64,000 nucleotides of DNA from an uncultured Clostridia bacterium (GCA_947572385.1 CANPBX010000002.1:40535-104534), one strand, 5' to 3'; positions 24,737-35,022 are shown, counted from the stretch's first letter. Notes: generated by a model from the letters alone, not told the origin. Translations and numbers: made by a program.

Positions 24737-25360
24737 ATGGCTGAAGTAGCAGTTTTGAACATGCAGGGCCGGGAAGTCGGCAGGCAGGAGCTCTCTGACT
24801 CCGTGTTTGGCATTGAGCCCAACGTCCCTGTGATGAACGATATGGTAAAGAACTATCTGGCAAACCAGCGCCAGGGCACCCAGTCCGCGCTGACAAGGAG
24901 CGAAGTCTCCGGCGGCGGCAGGAAGCCCTGGAGGCAGAAGGGCACAGGCCGCGCCCGCCAGGGAAGCACGCGCTCTCCCCAGTGGACCCACGGCGGCATA
25001 GTGTTCGCCCCCAAGCCCAGGGATTACAGCTACACCTTGAATAAGAAGGTGCGGCGCCTGGCAATGAAGTCCGCCCTCTCCTCCAAGGTGCAGGACGGCG
25101 AGATGATAGTCATTGACAAGATAGCCCTGGAAGGCTTTAAGACCAAGGAAATCGCCGCCATGCTCAAGGCAGTGGGCAGCGAGAGGAAGGCGCTCATAGT
25201 GCTGGACAGCGTGGATGAGAAGGTCATAAGGAGCGCTGGAAATATCCCCGGCGTGAAGACCGCCCAGGTAAATACCCTGAATGTGTACGACATCCTTAAC
25301 GCAGACAAGTTCATTGTCGTGCAGGGAGCCGTGCAGAAGATCGAGGAGGTGTACGCGTAA
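24737..25360 (+). CDS. rplD: 50S ribosomal protein L4
   Basis: 207 aa. The extended loop that lines the exit tunnel is visible in GGRKPWRQKGTGRARQGSTR, followed by SPQWTHGGIVFAPKPRDY. L4 represses its own S10 operon in E. coli by binding the leader; whether it does so here is unknown, but the operon has a structured leader. The stop overlaps the rplW start by one base. Confidence 0.98.
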   Translation: MAEVAVLNMQGREVGRQELSDSVFGIEPNVPVMNDMVKNYLANQRQGTQSALTRSEVSGGGRKPWRQKGTGRARQGSTRSPQWTHGGIVFAPKPRDYSYTLNKKVRRLAMKSALSSKVQDGEMIVIDKIALEGFKTKEIAAMLKAVGSERKALIVLDSVDEKVIRSAGNIPGVKTAQVNTLNVYDILNADKFIVVQGAVQKIEEVYA

Positions 25361-25650
25361 TGGAGGCCCATGACATCATAATCCGACCCATCATCACCGA
25401 GAAGACCATGGATGGCAACACCCAGAAGAAATACACCTTCGAGGTTGCGAAGGACGCTACCAAGATAGACGTGAAGAGGGCCGTGGAGGCCGCCTTCGGA
25501 GTGAAGGTCAGCAAGGTCAACACCCTCCACGTGCGCGGCAGGCTCCGCCGCCAGGGGCGCTATGAGGGCTATACCAGGAGCTGGAAGAAGGCTGTGGTGA
25601 CCCTCACAGAGGAGAGCAGGACCATCGAGTTCTTCGAGAGCATGGTCTAA
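25360..25650 (+). CDS. rplW: 50S ribosomal protein L23
   Basis: 96 aa. Typical IIRPIITEKTMDGNTQKKYTF start and VKVSKVNTLHVRGRLRRQGR. L23 sits at the tunnel exit and is the docking point for trigger factor and the signal recognition particle. Translationally coupled to rplD (TAATG overlap). Confidence 0.98.
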   Translation: MEAHDIIIRPIITEKTMDGNTQKKYTFEVAKDATKIDVKRAVEAAFGVKVSKVNTLHVRGRLRRQGRYEGYTRSWKKAVVTLTEESRTIEFFESMV

Positions 25651-25696
25651 GGCCGGGCACAGAGTATCTCAACGACTAGGAGAGTGAACAGAAGAC

Positions 25697-26530
25697 ATGG
25701 CAATAAAGAATTATAAGCCGACTACCGCGGCGCGCCGGAACATGTCCGTTACGGACTATACCGTCCTCTCTAAGGGCGGCCCGGAGAAGAGCCTGCTGGC
25801 TCCTCTTGGGAACAAGTCCGGCCGCAACAGCTACGGCAGGATAACCGTCCGCCATCGCGGCGGCGCAAACCGCAAGAAGTACCGTATAATCGATTTCAAG
25901 CGCCAGAAGCACGACATGAACGCTGTGGTGCAGACTATCGAGTATGACCCCAACCGCTCCGCCTTCATCGCCCTCATCCAGTATGAGGACGGGGAGAAGA
26001 GCTATATAATAGCCCCCAACGGCATCAAGGTAGGGGACAAGATAGTCTCCGGGGCCGAGGCCGATATCAAGCCCGGCAACGCCCTGCCCCTGAAGAACAT
26101 TCCCACCGGCACCTTCATCCACAACGTGGAGCTGTACCCCGGCAAGGGGGCCCAGCTGGCAAGGGCCGCGGGCATTATGGCCCAGCTGATGGCAAAGGAG
26201 AACGGCATGGCGCTTTTGAGGCTCCCTTCGGGCGAGCTTCGCAACGTGCCCGAGACCTGCATGGCGTCTATCGGCCAGGTCAGCAATATCGACCATGAGA
26301 ACGTGAAGATAGGCAAGGCCGGACGCAAGCGCCATATGGGCTGGCGTCCCACCGTGCGCGGCTCGGTCATGAACCCCAACGACCACCCCCACGGCGGCGG
26401 CGAGGGCAAGAGCCCTGTGGGCCGTCCCGGCCCTGTCACCCCCTGGGGCAAGCCGGCGCTGGGTTATAAGACCCGCAAGCATCATAAGAGCAGCGATAAG
26501 TTTATCGTTCGGCGCCGCAACGGCAAGTAA
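25697..26530 (+). CDS. rplB: 50S ribosomal protein L2
   Basis: 277 aa, full length. [19 protein letters not shown] at the start; the conserved C-terminal [19 protein letters not shown] segment contains the histidine region close to the peptidyl-transferase centre. L2 is needed for subunit association. Gap of 46 bases from rplW with an AGGAG site. Confidence 0.99.
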   Translation: MAIKNYKPTTAARRNMSVTDYTVLSKGGPEKSLLAPLGNKSGRNSYGRITVRHRGGANRKKYRIIDFKRQKHDMNAVVQTIEYDPNRSAFIALIQYEDGEKSYIIAPNGIKVGDKIVSGAEADIKPGNALPLKNIPTGTFIHNVELYPGKGAQLARAAGIMAQLMAKENGMALLRLPSGELRNVPETCMASIGQVSNIDHENVKIGKAGRKRHMGWRPTVRGSVMNPNDHPHGGGEGKSPVGRPGPVTPWGKPALGYKTRKHHKSSDKFIVRRRNGK

Positions 26531-26554
26531 GCACGGGAAAGGAGCATAACGAGA

Positions 26555-26827
26555 ATGAGCAGAAGTCTTAAAAAGGGACCTTTTGTACAGCCCGTGCTGC
26601 TGAAAAGGATCCAGGCTATGAACGAGGCCGGGGAGAAGAAGATAGTGAAGACCTGGAGCAGGGCTTCAATGATATTCCCGGATTTCGTCGGACACACCAT
26701 TGCGGTGCATGACGGCCGCAAGCATGTGCCGGTATACGTTACCGAGGACATGGTCGGACACAAGCTGGGCGAGTTCGCCCCCACCAGGACCTTTAAGGGC
26801 CACACCGGCTCAAAGACCGGTAAATAA
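26555..26827 (+). CDS. rpsS: 30S ribosomal protein S19
   Basis: 90 aa. [19 protein letters not shown] and [20 protein letters not shown] are diagnostic. Part of the 30S head near the A-site, paired with S13. GGAAAGGAG lies upstream. Confidence 0.99.
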   Translation: MSRSLKKGPFVQPVLLKRIQAMNEAGEKKIVKTWSRASMIFPDFVGHTIAVHDGRKHVPVYVTEDMVGHKLGEFAPTRTFKGHTGSKTGK

Positions 26828-26847
26828 GCGAAAGGAGGGTGCTAAAA

Positions 26848-27183
26848 ATGGAAGCGAAAGCAACGCTGAACTATACCCGCATCTCTCCCCGCAAGGTGGG
26901 CCTGGTGCTGGACCTTATACGCAATAAGCCCGTAGACCTGGCCGCGGCTATTTTGGAGAATACCCCCAAGGCCGCCTGCGAGGATCTCGGGAAGCTCTTG
27001 AAGTCCGCTGTTTCCAACGCGGAGAACAATTTGCAGATGGACAAGGGCAGCCTGTACGTTTCAAAGTGCTATGTGACCCCGGGCCCGATCCTCAAGAGGA
27101 TACGCCCCAAGGACCACGGCAGGGCGCACAGGATCCTGAAGCGGACCAGCCACATCACCATCGTTGTGGCCGAGAAAGAGTAA
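26848..27183 (+). CDS. rplV: 50S ribosomal protein L22
   Basis: 111 aa. Ends of the tunnel beta-hairpin loop are visible ([20 protein letters not shown]), preceded by [20 protein letters not shown] 26848 has GGAGGG 8 bases upstream; the in-frame GTG at 26839 overlaps that site and is not the start. This loop is where macrolide-resistance changes occur in other species; no alteration can be judged by eye. Confidence 0.98.
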   Translation: MEAKATLNYTRISPRKVGLVLDLIRNKPVDLAAAILENTPKAACEDLGKLLKSAVSNAENNLQMDKGSLYVSKCYVTPGPILKRIRPKDHGRAHRILKRTSHITIVVAEKE

Positions 27184-27194
27184 GGAGGGACATT

Positions 27195-27959
27195 ATGGGA
27201 CAGAAAGTCAATCCCCACGGCCTTCGCGTGGGTGTGATAAAGGACTGGGACTCCCGGTGGTTCGCAAAGGACAATGTCTTCGGCGACACTCTGGTGGAGG
27301 ACTATAACCTGAGGAAGACCCTTAAAAAGCAGCTTTACCAGGCGGGCATCCCGAAGATCGAGATCGAGCGCGACGCCTCAAAGGTGCGCATCCATATCCA
27401 CTGCGCAAAGCCCGGCATGGTAATAGGCAAGGGCGGCACGGAGATAGAGAAGCTTCGCCAGCAGTGCGAGAAGATGCTGGGTAAGCCCGTTGTCATCAAC
27501 ATCGTCGAGGTGCGCCAGCCAGACTTGAACGCACAGCTGGTAGCCGAGAACATCGCCTCCCAGCTGGAGCGCCGCATCAGCTTCCGCCGGGCAATGAAGG
27601 GCTGCATCGGCAGGAGCATGAGGCTTGGGGCCAAGGGCATCAAGACCAAGGTGTCCGGGCGCCTGGGCGGCGCTGAGATAGCCCGCAGCGAGGAGTACCA
27701 TGACGGCACCATACCGCTGCAGACTTTGAGAGCCGATATTGACTATGGCTTTGCCGAGGCAGCCACCACTTACGGGCGCATCGGCGTTAAGGTGTGGCTG
27801 TATAAGGGCGAGGTCTTAAACGATAACCGCGACAGCCGTTCGGAGCGCGCCCCCAGGGGCGACCGCAGCGACCGTCCCCGCAGGGACGACCGCAGGCCGC
27901 GCGGCGACCGTAACGACCGCGGGCCCAGAAGAGACAACAGGGAAGGGGGGCGCAGGTAA
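27195..27959 (+). CDS. rpsC: 30S ribosomal protein S3 with Arg/Asp-rich C-terminal tail
   Basis: 254 aa. [20 protein letters not shown] start, KH domain with [20 protein letters not shown], and C-terminal [19 protein letters not shown]. After about residue 209 there is a ~45-residue low-complexity tail of Arg, Asp, Asn and Gly (units like [12 protein letters not shown]), longer than the Bacillus protein. ATG 27195 has TAAGGAGGGA upstream; longer in-frame readings into rplV are not used. S3 forms the mRNA entry with S4 and S5. Confidence 0.98.
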   Translation: MGQKVNPHGLRVGVIKDWDSRWFAKDNVFGDTLVEDYNLRKTLKKQLYQAGIPKIEIERDASKVRIHIHCAKPGMVIGKGGTEIEKLRQQCEKMLGKPVVINIVEVRQPDLNAQLVAENIASQLERRISFRRAMKGCIGRSMRLGAKGIKTKVSGRLGGAEIARSEEYHDGTIPLQTLRADIDYGFAEAATTYGRIGVKVWLYKGEVLNDNRDSRSERAPRGDRSDRPRRDDRRPRGDRNDRGPRRDNREGGRR

Positions 27960-28382
27960 ATGCTGATGCCCAAGCGCGTGAAATACCGCAGAGTGCAGAG
28001 AGGCCGCATGAAGGGCAAGGCCATGCGCGGCAATAAGGTGACCTACGGCCAGTTCGGCCTGCAGGCCCTGGAGCCGGCTTGGATTACCTCGAATCAGATA
28101 GAGGCCGCCCGTGTAGCCATGACCCGTTACTGCAAGCGTTTCGGTAAGGTCTGGATAAAGATATTCCCCGACAAGCCGGTGACCCAGAAGCCCGCTGAGA
28201 CACGAATGGGCTCCGGTAAAGGCTCTCCCGAATACTGGGTAGCCGTTGTGAAACCCGGCAGGGTGATGTTCGAGCTGGGCGAGGTGCCAGAGGCCACCGC
28301 GAGGGAGGCCCTGAGGCTTGCAGCCGCCAAGCTCCCCATCAAGTGCAAATTCGTAATGAAAGAAACGGAGGCGCAGTCATGA
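27960..28382 (+). CDS. rplP: 50S ribosomal protein L16
   Basis: 140 aa. [19 protein letters not shown] start and [20 protein letters not shown] are typical; L16 helps place tRNA in the A and P sites. The ATG follows the rpsC stop with no gap, and its own stop overlaps the rpmC start. Confidence 0.98.
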   Translation: MLMPKRVKYRRVQRGRMKGKAMRGNKVTYGQFGLQALEPAWITSNQIEAARVAMTRYCKRFGKVWIKIFPDKPVTQKPAETRMGSGKGSPEYWVAVVKPGRVMFELGEVPEATAREALRLAAAKLPIKCKFVMKETEAQS

Positions 28383-28582
28383 AGGCTTCAGATATCAGAG
28401 AATTGACGGCCGACGAGCTGAACACTAAGCTTTCCGACCTGAAGGCGGAGCTTTTCAACCTGCGTTTCCAGCTCGCTATCAATCAGCTCGATAACCCCAT
28501 GCGCATCCAGGCAGTGAAGAAGGACATCGCCCGCGTGAAGACCGTCATACGCGAGAATGAGCTGCACGCCGGGAACGCTTAA
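28379..28582 (+). CDS. rpmC: 50S ribosomal protein L29
   Basis: 67 aa. [18 protein letters not shown] and [20 protein letters not shown] are typical of this two-helix protein near the tunnel exit. ATG 28379 overlaps the rplP stop (ATGA), with GGAGGCG just upstream in rplP. Confidence 0.98.
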   Translation: MKASDIRELTADELNTKLSDLKAELFNLRFQLAINQLDNPMRIQAVKKDIARVKTVIRENELHAGNA

Positions 28583-28602
28583 CGGGAAGGGAGGATAACG
28601 AA

Positions 28603-28860
28603 GTGAGCGAAAGAAGCATGAGAAAGACCGCGGTAGGCCGCGTGGTAAGCAATAAGATGGATAAGACAGTGGTGGTTGCTATCCAGGACAGCGTGAAGCA
28701 CCCCATGTACGGCAAGATAATCAAGCGTACCGTGAAGCGCAAGGCCCACGACGAGGAGAATGCCTGCAGTGTGGGCGACCGCGTGCGCATCATGGAGACC
28801 AGGCCCATTTCCAAGGACAAGAGATGGCGGCTGGTGGAGATCATCGAGAAGGCTAAATGA
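28603..28860 (+). CDS. rpsQ: 30S ribosomal protein S17
   Basis: 85 aa, GTG start after [26 protein letters not shown] and [20 protein letters not shown] form the OB-fold typical of S17, a primary 16S rRNA binder. Confidence 0.98.
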   Translation: MSERSMRKTAVGRVVSNKMDKTVVVAIQDSVKHPMYGKIIKRTVKRKAHDEENACSVGDRVRIMETRPISKDKRWRLVEIIEKAK

Positions 28861-28915
28861 GCCGGGGCATTATTGGCTCTCTGGCTTATTAGTCAAGTAA
28901 AAGGAGGAACAAACT

Positions 28916-29284
28916 GTGATTCAACAGCAGTCTTACCTCAAGGTTGCCGACAACACGGGTGCTAAGGAGCTCATGTGCATCCGGGTGCTTGGCGGCACCG
29001 GCAGGAGGTATGCCAATATCGGCGACGTGGTGGTGGCCTCTGTAAAGAAGGCGGCACCCGGCGGCGTGGTGAAGAAGGGCGATGTGGTGAAAGCTGTTAT
29101 CGTCCGGTCCGCCTCGGGCGTGCGCCGGGACGACGGCACATATATCCGCTTCGATGAGAACGCCGCTGTCATCATCCGTGAGGACAAAAACCCCAGGGGC
29201 ACCCGCATCTTCGGGCCTGTGGCCCGCGAGCTGCGCGACAAGGAATATATGAAGATCCTGTCGCTGGCCCCGGAAGTGCTTTGA
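28916..29284 (+). CDS. rplN: 50S ribosomal protein L14
   Basis: 122 aa, GTG start with AAGGAGG upstream. [20 protein letters not shown] and [20 protein letters not shown] are conserved. It contributes to an intersubunit bridge with h14 of 16S rRNA and is the binding site of the silencing factor RsfS. A 55-nt gap, which could mark the start of the spc-type segment, separates it from rpsQ. Confidence 0.99.
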   Translation: MIQQQSYLKVADNTGAKELMCIRVLGGTGRRYANIGDVVVASVKKAAPGGVVKKGDVVKAVIVRSASGVRRDDGTYIRFDENAAVIIREDKNPRGTRIFGPVARELRDKEYMKILSLAPEVL

Positions 29285-29299
29285 TGGAGGTGTACCGAA

Positions 29300-29617
29300 A
29301 TGAATAAAGTACACGTAAAGACCGGCGACACCGTTATGATAATCAGCGGACGCGACCGCGGCAAGAAGGGCAAGGTCATGCAGGTGAGCCCCAAGGAGGG
29401 CAAGGTCATAGTTGAGAACGCCAACTTCGTGCAGAAGCACGTGAAGCCCCGCAGGATGGGCGAGCCTGGCGGCATCATCAAGGCGGAGAGCGCCATTTAC
29501 GCCTGCAAGGTACAGGTGGTCTGCCCCCGCTGCGGCAAGCCTACCCGCGTAGGCCATAAGGTCCTCGCGGACGGCACCAAAGAGCGCATTTGCAAAAAAT
29601 GCGGCGAGTCGCTGTAA
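29300..29617 (+). CDS. rplX: 50S ribosomal protein L24
   Basis: 105 aa. KOW motif TGDTVMIISGRDRGKKGKVM; the C-terminus carries VVCPRCGKPTRVGHKVL and ICKKCGESL, a CxxC...CxxC zinc-ribbon-like pair seen in Gram-positive L24. Assembly-initiator protein of the 50S subunit. Confidence 0.98.
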   Translation: MNKVHVKTGDTVMIISGRDRGKKGKVMQVSPKEGKVIVENANFVQKHVKPRRMGEPGGIIKAESAIYACKVQVVCPRCGKPTRVGHKVLADGTKERICKKCGESL

Positions 29618-29635
29618 GGGAGGAAGACAAAGAAT

Positions 29636-30178
29636 ATGGCAGCTAGACTGAAAGAGATGTATAAGGCGGAGATCGCCCCCCAGCTGATGAAGAAGTTCGG
29701 CTATAAGTCGGTTATGCAGATACCGAAGCTCGACAAGATAGTCATCAACGTGGGCGCTGGCGAGGCCAAGGAGAACGCCAAGGCTATAGACGCCATTTCC
29801 GGAGACCTGATGAAGATAACCGGCCAGAAGCCCGTTGTATGCAAGGCCAAGAAGAGCGTCGCGAACTTTAAGCTGCGCGAGGGGATGCCCATCGGCGTGA
29901 AGGTCACCCTCCGCGGTGAGCGTATGTACGAGTTCCTGGATAGGCTCTTCAACGTGGCCCTCCCTCGTGTGCGCGACTTCAGGGGGATCAACCCCAACTC
30001 GTTCGACGGCAGGGGCAACTACAATATGGGTATCCGCGAGCAGCTGATCTTCCCCGAGATAGACTATGATAAGATAGACAAGGTCCGGGGTATGGACATC
30101 TGCTTCGTGACCACGGCACACACCGACGAGGAAGCCCGGGAGTTCCTTTCCCTCATGGGCGCCCCGTTCACAAGATAA
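29636..30178 (+). CDS. rplE: 50S ribosomal protein L5
   Basis: 180 aa. [39 protein letters not shown] and [18 protein letters not shown] are typical. L5 delivers 5S rRNA with L18 and contacts P-site tRNA. Confidence 0.99.
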   Translation: MAARLKEMYKAEIAPQLMKKFGYKSVMQIPKLDKIVINVGAGEAKENAKAIDAISGDLMKITGQKPVVCKAKKSVANFKLREGMPIGVKVTLRGERMYEFLDRLFNVALPRVRDFRGINPNSFDGRGNYNMGIREQLIFPEIDYDKIDKVRGMDICFVTTAHTDEEAREFLSLMGAPFTR

Positions 30179-30193
30179 AGGGAGGGACATTTT

Positions 30194-30379
30194 GTGGCAA
30201 AGACATCTATGAAGCTCAAGCAGCAAAGGCCCGCGAAGTTTTCCACCCGCCAGTATAACCGGTGCAAGATATGCGGCCGGCCCCATGCTTACCTTCGCAA
30301 GTACGGCATCTGCCGCATCTGCTTTCGGGAGCTTGCCTATAAGGGCGAGATCCCCGGCGTGAAGAAGGCAAGCTGGTAA
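30194..30379 (+). CDS. rpsZ: 30S ribosomal protein S14, zinc-binding type Z
   Basis: 61 aa, GTG start after GGAGGG. The short form with two CxxC pairs (CKICGRPH...CRICF) that bind zinc. No zinc-free paralogue is seen in the window. Confidence 0.98.
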   Translation: MAKTSMKLKQQRPAKFSTRQYNRCKICGRPHAYLRKYGICRICFRELAYKGEIPGVKKASW

Positions 30380-30400
30380 TACAGGAAGGAGGAAAAGTTC

Positions 30401-30799
30401 ATGCAAGTTACTGATACCATCGCAGACCTGCTCACACGCATCCGCAACGCGCAGGCCGCGAAGCATGATACAGTGGAAGTGCCCGCCAGCAATATGAAGA
30501 AGGCCATCTGCCAGATACTGGTGGACGAGGGCTATGTGCGGCACTATTCCGTCAAGGAGGACGGCAAGCAGGGGATGATCACAATCTCGCTGAAGTATGC
30601 CGAGGGGCGCCAGCCGGTCATCAAGGGCCTCAAGAGGGTCTCAAAGCCCGGCCTGCGCATTTACTCCGGCGCGTCTGAGCTGCCGAAGGTCATGAAGGGC
30701 CTGGGCGTGGCGATAGTCTCCACCTCCAAGGGCATCATGACCGACAGGGCCGCAAGGCAGGAAAACGTCGGCGGCGAAGTGCTGGCGTTCATTTGGTAA
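30401..30799 (+). CDS. rpsH: 30S ribosomal protein S8
   Basis: 132 aa. [20 protein letters not shown] start and [20 protein letters not shown] end. S8 is a central-domain organiser and, in E. coli, the spc operon translational repressor acting near rplE; no such site was verified here. Confidence 0.99.
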   Translation: MQVTDTIADLLTRIRNAQAAKHDTVEVPASNMKKAICQILVDEGYVRHYSVKEDGKQGMITISLKYAEGRQPVIKGLKRVSKPGLRIYSGASELPKVMKGLGVAIVSTSKGIMTDRAARQENVGGEVLAFIW

Positions 30800-30818
30800 A
30801 GAAGGGGGTGCGTCGAGT

Positions 30819-31367
30819 ATGTCGAGAATTGGAAGAAAACCCATAAATATTCCCGCGGGCGTCGAGGTCAAGATCGACGGCAGCGCAGTTACAGTAAAGG
30901 GGCCCAAGGGAACTCTCACCCAGAGCTTCAGCCCCAATATGGCTATCGCCCAGGAAGGCGCGGAGATATTAGTCACCCGTCCTGACGACCAGAAGGAGAA
31001 CAGGTCTCTGCATGGCCTTACCCGCACGCTTATCAACAATATGGTGGTCGGCGTGACCGAGGGCTTCTCCAAGACCCTGGAGGTCCAGGGCGTGGGCTAC
31101 CGTGTGCAGAAGCAAGGGAAGGACCTGGTCATGAACCTGGGCTATTCCCATCAGGTAGTGGTGAGCGAGAACGAGGATATTAAGATAGAGGCTCCCAACG
31201 CCAATACAATCATCATCTCCGGCATTGACAAGCAGAAGGTGGGCCAGTTTGCCGCCGAGGTGCGTGAGAAGCGTCCGCCGGAGCCCTATAAGGGCAAGGG
31301 CATCCGCTATCAGGGCGAGTATGTCCGCCATAAGGAAGGCAAGGCCGGTAAAGGTGCCAAGGGCTAA
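30819..31367 (+). CDS. rplF: 50S ribosomal protein L6
   Basis: 182 aa. [20 protein letters not shown] start, [20 protein letters not shown], and C-terminal [19 protein letters not shown]. Located near the GTPase-associated centre. Confidence 0.99.
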   Translation: MSRIGRKPINIPAGVEVKIDGSAVTVKGPKGTLTQSFSPNMAIAQEGAEILVTRPDDQKENRSLHGLTRTLINNMVVGVTEGFSKTLEVQGVGYRVQKQGKDLVMNLGYSHQVVVSENEDIKIEAPNANTIIISGIDKQKVGQFAAEVREKRPPEPYKGKGIRYQGEYVRHKEGKAGKGAKG

Positions 31368-31415
31368 GGCCGCCTAAAAACGTATACAAGCGTTGAATGA
31401 AAGAAGGTAAAATCT

Positions 31416-31775
31416 ATGGTAAACAAACCGGATACCAATAAGGCGCGCCTGCGCCGGCACAGAAGGGTCCGGGGCAAGATCTCCGGCACTGCCGAGAGGC
31501 CCCGCCTGAACGTGTTCCGCTCCTCTGCCCATATATATGCCCAGGTGATCGACGACGTGGCAGGCGCGACACTTTGCGCCGCGTCCACAGTGGAGAAGGG
31601 CTTCGAGGGCAACGGCGGCAACAAGGAAGCTGCCCGCAAGGTGGGCAAGCTCATCGCCGAGCGCGCTGCCCAAAAGGGTATCAGCACCGTGGTCTTTGAC
31701 CGCGGCGGCTATATCTTCCACGGCCGCGTGCAGGAGCTGGCCGAGGGCGCCCGCGAGGGCGGCCTGAAATTCTGA
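31416..31775 (+). CDS. rplR: 50S ribosomal protein L18
   Basis: 119 aa. [20 protein letters not shown] and [19 protein letters not shown] are conserved; binds 5S rRNA with L5. A 48-nt gap separates it from rplF. Confidence 0.98.
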   Translation: MVNKPDTNKARLRRHRRVRGKISGTAERPRLNVFRSSAHIYAQVIDDVAGATLCAASTVEKGFEGNGGNKEAARKVGKLIAERAAQKGISTVVFDRGGYIFHGRVQELAEGAREGGLKF

Positions 31776-31792
31776 GCGAGGAGGAATAGAGT

Positions 31793-32299
31793 TTGGCTAG
31801 TGAGAGGAATTTTGACCCCAACGGCGTAGAGATGCAGGAGCGCGTCGTCGCCATAAACCGCGTATCAAAGACCGTTAAGGGCGGCCGCGTTATGAAGTTC
31901 TCCGCCCTGGTGGTAGTTGGCGACGGCAACGGCACGGTAGGCTTTGGCATCGGCAAGGCCGCCGAGGTGCCCGACGCCATCCGCAAGGGCATTGAGGACG
32001 CCAAGAAGAACCTGTACCATGTGGCCCTCAGAGGCAGCACCATCCCCCACGAGATCGTGGGCGAGTTCGGCGCGGGCAAGGTCATCCTGAAGCCCGCCGC
32101 CCCCGGTACCGGCGTTATCGCCGGCGGCCCGGTGCGCGCTGTTGTAGAGAGCGCGGGCATTAAGGACATCCGTACCAAGGCCCTGCGTTCCAATAACCCG
32201 TGCAATGTGGTGCGGGCCACTTTGGCCGGCCTGACCCAGCTGCGTACCGCCCAAGAGGTGGCTGCGATCCGGGGCAAGCAGGTCAAGGAAATACTGTAA
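31793..32299 (+). CDS. rpsE: 30S ribosomal protein S5
   Basis: 168 aa, TTG start with GAGGAGG upstream. [20 protein letters not shown] and [20 protein letters not shown] are the dsRNA-binding and loop segments concerned with decoding accuracy and spectinomycin contact in other species. Confidence 0.98.
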   Translation: MASERNFDPNGVEMQERVVAINRVSKTVKGGRVMKFSALVVVGDGNGTVGFGIGKAAEVPDAIRKGIEDAKKNLYHVALRGSTIPHEIVGEFGAGKVILKPAAPGTGVIAGGPVRAVVESAGIKDIRTKALRSNNPCNVVRATLAGLTQLRTAQEVAAIRGKQVKEIL

Positions 32300-32314
32300 G
32301 GAGGGCTCAAAAAG

Positions 32315-32482
32315 ATGAAAGTAACCCTTATAAAGAGCCTTATCGGCAGCAAGAAGGACCAGATAGCCACAGCCCATGCCCTGGGGCTTTTCAAGGTCGG
32401 CGACTGCAGGGAGCAGCCCGACAACGACCAGACCAAGGGCAAGGTCAAGAAGATCAGTCATCTGGTAGAGGTTAGTGAATAA
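32315..32482 (+). CDS. rpmD: 50S ribosomal protein L30
   Basis: 55 aa, small gene between rpsE and rplO with a TAAGGAGGG site. The protein begins [20 protein letters not shown] and continues [11 protein letters not shown], the normal L30 pattern. Spacing is 15 nt from rpsE and 21 nt to rplO. Confidence 0.97.
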   Translation: MKVTLIKSLIGSKKDQIATAHALGLFKVGDCREQPDNDQTKGKVKKISHLVEVSE

Positions 32483-32503
32483 GCTTGAAGGAGGTGCGTT
32501 AAA

Positions 32504-32944
32504 ATGAAGCTAGATCAGCTTACAGCTGTGCCCGGTGCCACAAAGGACGCTAAGCGCATCGGCCGCGGCCACGGCTCCGGCAACGGTAAGACTGCCGGCA
32601 AGGGCCATAAGGGACAGAAGGCCAGAGCCGGTCACGGAATGCGTCCCGGCTTTGAGGGCGGCCAGATGCCCCTGCAGAGGCGTATACCCAAGCGAGGCTT
32701 CAACAATATCTTCGCCAAGGAGGTCGTCTCTGTAAACATCGGCAGTCTCAACTGCTTTGAGGACGGCTCTGAGGTCACCGTGAACACTCTTATGGAGGCC
32801 GGCGTGCTCAAGAAGAGCGGCGACGCTTTGAAGATCCTGGCTAACGGCGAGCTCACGAAAAAGCTGACGGTCAGGGCAAACGCTTTTTCCGAAGCGGCGA
32901 AGGCCAAGATAGAGGCCGCGGGCGGGAAAGCCGAGGTGGTCTGA
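32504..32944 (+). CDS. rplO: 50S ribosomal protein L15
   Basis: 146 aa. [20 protein letters not shown] and [20 protein letters not shown] form the Gly-rich N-terminal extension; a globular domain follows. Late-assembly protein. secY starts one base after its stop. Confidence 0.98.
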   Translation: MKLDQLTAVPGATKDAKRIGRGHGSGNGKTAGKGHKGQKARAGHGMRPGFEGGQMPLQRRIPKRGFNNIFAKEVVSVNIGSLNCFEDGSEVTVNTLMEAGVLKKSGDALKILANGELTKKLTVRANAFSEAAKAKIEAAGGKAEVV

Positions 32945-32945
32945 G

Positions 32946-34262
32946 TTGCTGAACACCATCAAGAATGCCTGGCGCATCCCGGACCTGCGTAAGAAAATGC
33001 TCTATACCCTGCTTATCATCGTGATATTCCGCTTCGGCTCGGTGATACCGGTGCCGTTCCTGGACGCTTCGGCGCTGTCAACGCTGATGAATGCCGCCAG
33101 CGACGGCAACGCAGCGCTGGGTTATATCAATATGCTCACCGGCGGCGCGTTCTCATACGCATCACTGTTCGCCATGGGCATTACGCCCTATATCAACAGC
33201 TCGATCATCATGCAGCTGCTGACCATTGCTATCCCGGCTCTGGAGCGCCTTTCAAAAGAGGGCGAGAGCGGCCGCAAGAAGATCGCCACTATCACCCGCT
33301 ATGTGACTGTGGGCCTGGGACTTATCCAGGGGATCGCCTACTACTTCTACCTGCGCTCCAACGCCGGTATCGTGAAGGTGACCAGCGGCTTTGCCGGGGT
33401 ATTTGTGGGCATAGTCATCGTGCTGACCTTTACGGCAGGCACGGCCCTTATCATGTGGATGGGCGAGCAGATAAACGAAAAGGGTATCGGCAACGGCATA
33501 TCCATTATCCTGTTTGCCGGTATCGTGGCAAGGCTGCCGGTGACCTTCGGCGGCGTGTGGCAGTTCTTCAACCTGGGGCTTACCAGCCCCTCCACCAGCG
33601 GCCAGTATCTCATACTGGCTCCCCTGTTCATCGTTTTGTTCCTGGTGGTGATCTGGGTCATCGTATTTATGAACGAGGCGGAGCGCCGCATCCCGGTGCA
33701 GTACGCCAAAAAGGTGGTAGGCCGCAAGATGTACGGCGGCCAGAGCACCTATATGCCTGTGAAGGTGGCAATGAGCGGCGTTATGCCCGTGATATTTGCC
33801 AGCGCCATACTGAGCATTCCCCAGTTCATCCAGGTTTTCTGGAACCCCACCGAGGGCTTTGGAAAAGCGTTTATGGACGCCTTCTCCCAGACCGGGTGGC
33901 TCTATACGGTGCTTTACTTCCTGCTGATAATCATGTTCGCATACTTCTATATGTCCGTGCAGTATAATCCTTTGGAGATGGCGAATAACCTGCGCCAGAA
34001 CAACGGCACTGTGCCCGGCCTTCGTCCGGGGCGGCCCACTGCGGAGTTCATCGCCAAGATACTTTCCAAGGTCACCCTCATAGGCGCGATGTTCCTGGCT
34101 TTTGTTGCGCTGATACCCATTATCTTCACCAACCTTACCAACATGCAGGGCCTGTCCCTGGGCGGTACCTCGGTGATAATCATTGTGGGCGTGGCGCTGG
34201 AGACCGTCAAGCAGATGGAGAGCCAGATGATGATGCGCCACTATAAGGGCTTCCTGGACTGA
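32946..34262 (+). CDS. secY: Protein translocase subunit SecY
   Basis: 438 aa, ten membrane helices, TTG start. GSVIPVPFLD (TM1/plug region), ITPYINSSIIMQLLTIAIP, MWMGEQINEKGIGNGIS and NNGTVPGLRPGRPTAEFI are family blocks. It forms the protein-conducting channel with SecE and SecG. Coupled to rplO (TGA-G-TTG). Confidence 0.98.
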   Translation: MLNTIKNAWRIPDLRKKMLYTLLIIVIFRFGSVIPVPFLDASALSTLMNAASDGNAALGYINMLTGGAFSYASLFAMGITPYINSSIIMQLLTIAIPALERLSKEGESGRKKIATITRYVTVGLGLIQGIAYYFYLRSNAGIVKVTSGFAGVFVGIVIVLTFTAGTALIMWMGEQINEKGIGNGISIILFAGIVARLPVTFGGVWQFFNLGLTSPSTSGQYLILAPLFIVLFLVVIWVIVFMNEAERRIPVQYAKKVVGRKMYGGQSTYMPVKVAMSGVMPVIFASAILSIPQFIQVFWNPTEGFGKAFMDAFSQTGWLYTVLYFLLIIMFAYFYMSVQYNPLEMANNLRQNNGTVPGLRPGRPTAEFIAKILSKVTLIGAMFLAFVALIPIIFTNLTNMQGLSLGGTSVIIIVGVALETVKQMESQMMMRHYKGFLD

Positions 34263-34267
34263 GCTGA

Positions 34268-34359
34268 GACAGCCGGTCCGCCGGAAAAATAATTGGGCAG
34301 CGGGCGCATAAAGCTTTGGCCGGAAGGTTTCCGGGAAGTTTTATGCAGCCGGAGCTGTC
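34268..34359 (+). other. Large structured intergenic hairpin between secY and adk
   Basis: GCATAAA...CTT...CCGGAA (34306-34325) pairs with TTCCGG...AAG...TTTATGC (34329-34346) around a GGT loop. Outer GACAGC (34268-34273) pairs with GCTGTC (34354-34359). It ends 24 bases before the adk start and has no U-tract. Likely an mRNA processing or translational-control element. Confidence 0.55.
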
Positions 34360-34383
34360 ACATGGATGAAAGGGTGTATCAGT

Positions 34384-35022
34384 ATGAAGTTGATCCTTTT
34401 AGGGGCTCCGGGAGCCGGAAAGGGCACCCAGGCCGAGGTAATTTGTGAGAATAAAAAGATACCGGCGATCTCCACAGGCAATATCCTGCGGGAGGCGCTG
34501 AAGAACGGTACAGAGATGGGCCTTAAAGCCAAGAGCTATATGGAGAGCGGAAAGCTAGTGCCAGACGAGATACTCATTGGCATAATAAAGGACCGTATCA
34601 AGGAGGAGGACTGCAAAGGCGGCTTCATCCTTGACGGCTTCCCCAGGACCATCCCCCAGGCCGAGGCTCTGGACGAAATGGGCGCGGATATCGACGTTGT
34701 GCTGGACATTGAGGTTGCCGACGAGGATATCGTGACCCGCATGTCCGGACGCCGCGTCTGCGAGAAGTGCGGGGCCTCCTACCACGTGCTGTATAAGCAG
34801 CCGAAGGCGGAGGGAGTATGCGACGCCTGCGCGGGCGCCCTCATTCAGCGCAAGGACGACCACCCTGACACGGTGAAGGAGAGGCTGGAGGTATACCACA
34901 GCCAGACAGAGCCGCTGAAGGAATACTACAGCAAGCAGGGCAAGCTGCGGGTAGTGCACGGACAGGACAAGGTAGAGGACACCACAAGGATGGTGCTGGA
35001 AGCCTTGGAGGACCTTTCATGA
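34384..35022 (+). CDS. adk: Adenylate kinase, zinc-binding LID form
   Basis: 212 aa. P-loop LILLGAPGAGKGTQAE, FILDGFPRTIPQAEAL, and a LID with CEKCG...CDACA, the four-cysteine zinc site of Gram-positive adenylate kinases. Converts ATP and AMP to two ADP. ATG 34384 has AAAGGGTG upstream; ATG 34366 would place that site inside the gene. Overlaps map by 4 bp. Confidence 0.98.
   Translation: MKLILLGAPGAGKGTQAEVICENKKIPAISTGNILREALKNGTEMGLKAKSYMESGKLVPDEILIGIIKDRIKEEDCKGGFILDGFPRTIPQAEALDEMGADIDVVLDIEVADEDIVTRMSGRRVCEKCGASYHVLYKQPKAEGVCDACAGALIQRKDDHPDTVKERLEVYHSQTEPLKEYYSKQGKLRVVHGQDKVEDTTRMVLEALEDLS

Noticed and set aside
28889-30544. 551-codon minus-strand open frame across rplN-rpsH
   Set aside because: Lies opposite five conserved ribosomal genes; a codon-bias artefact.
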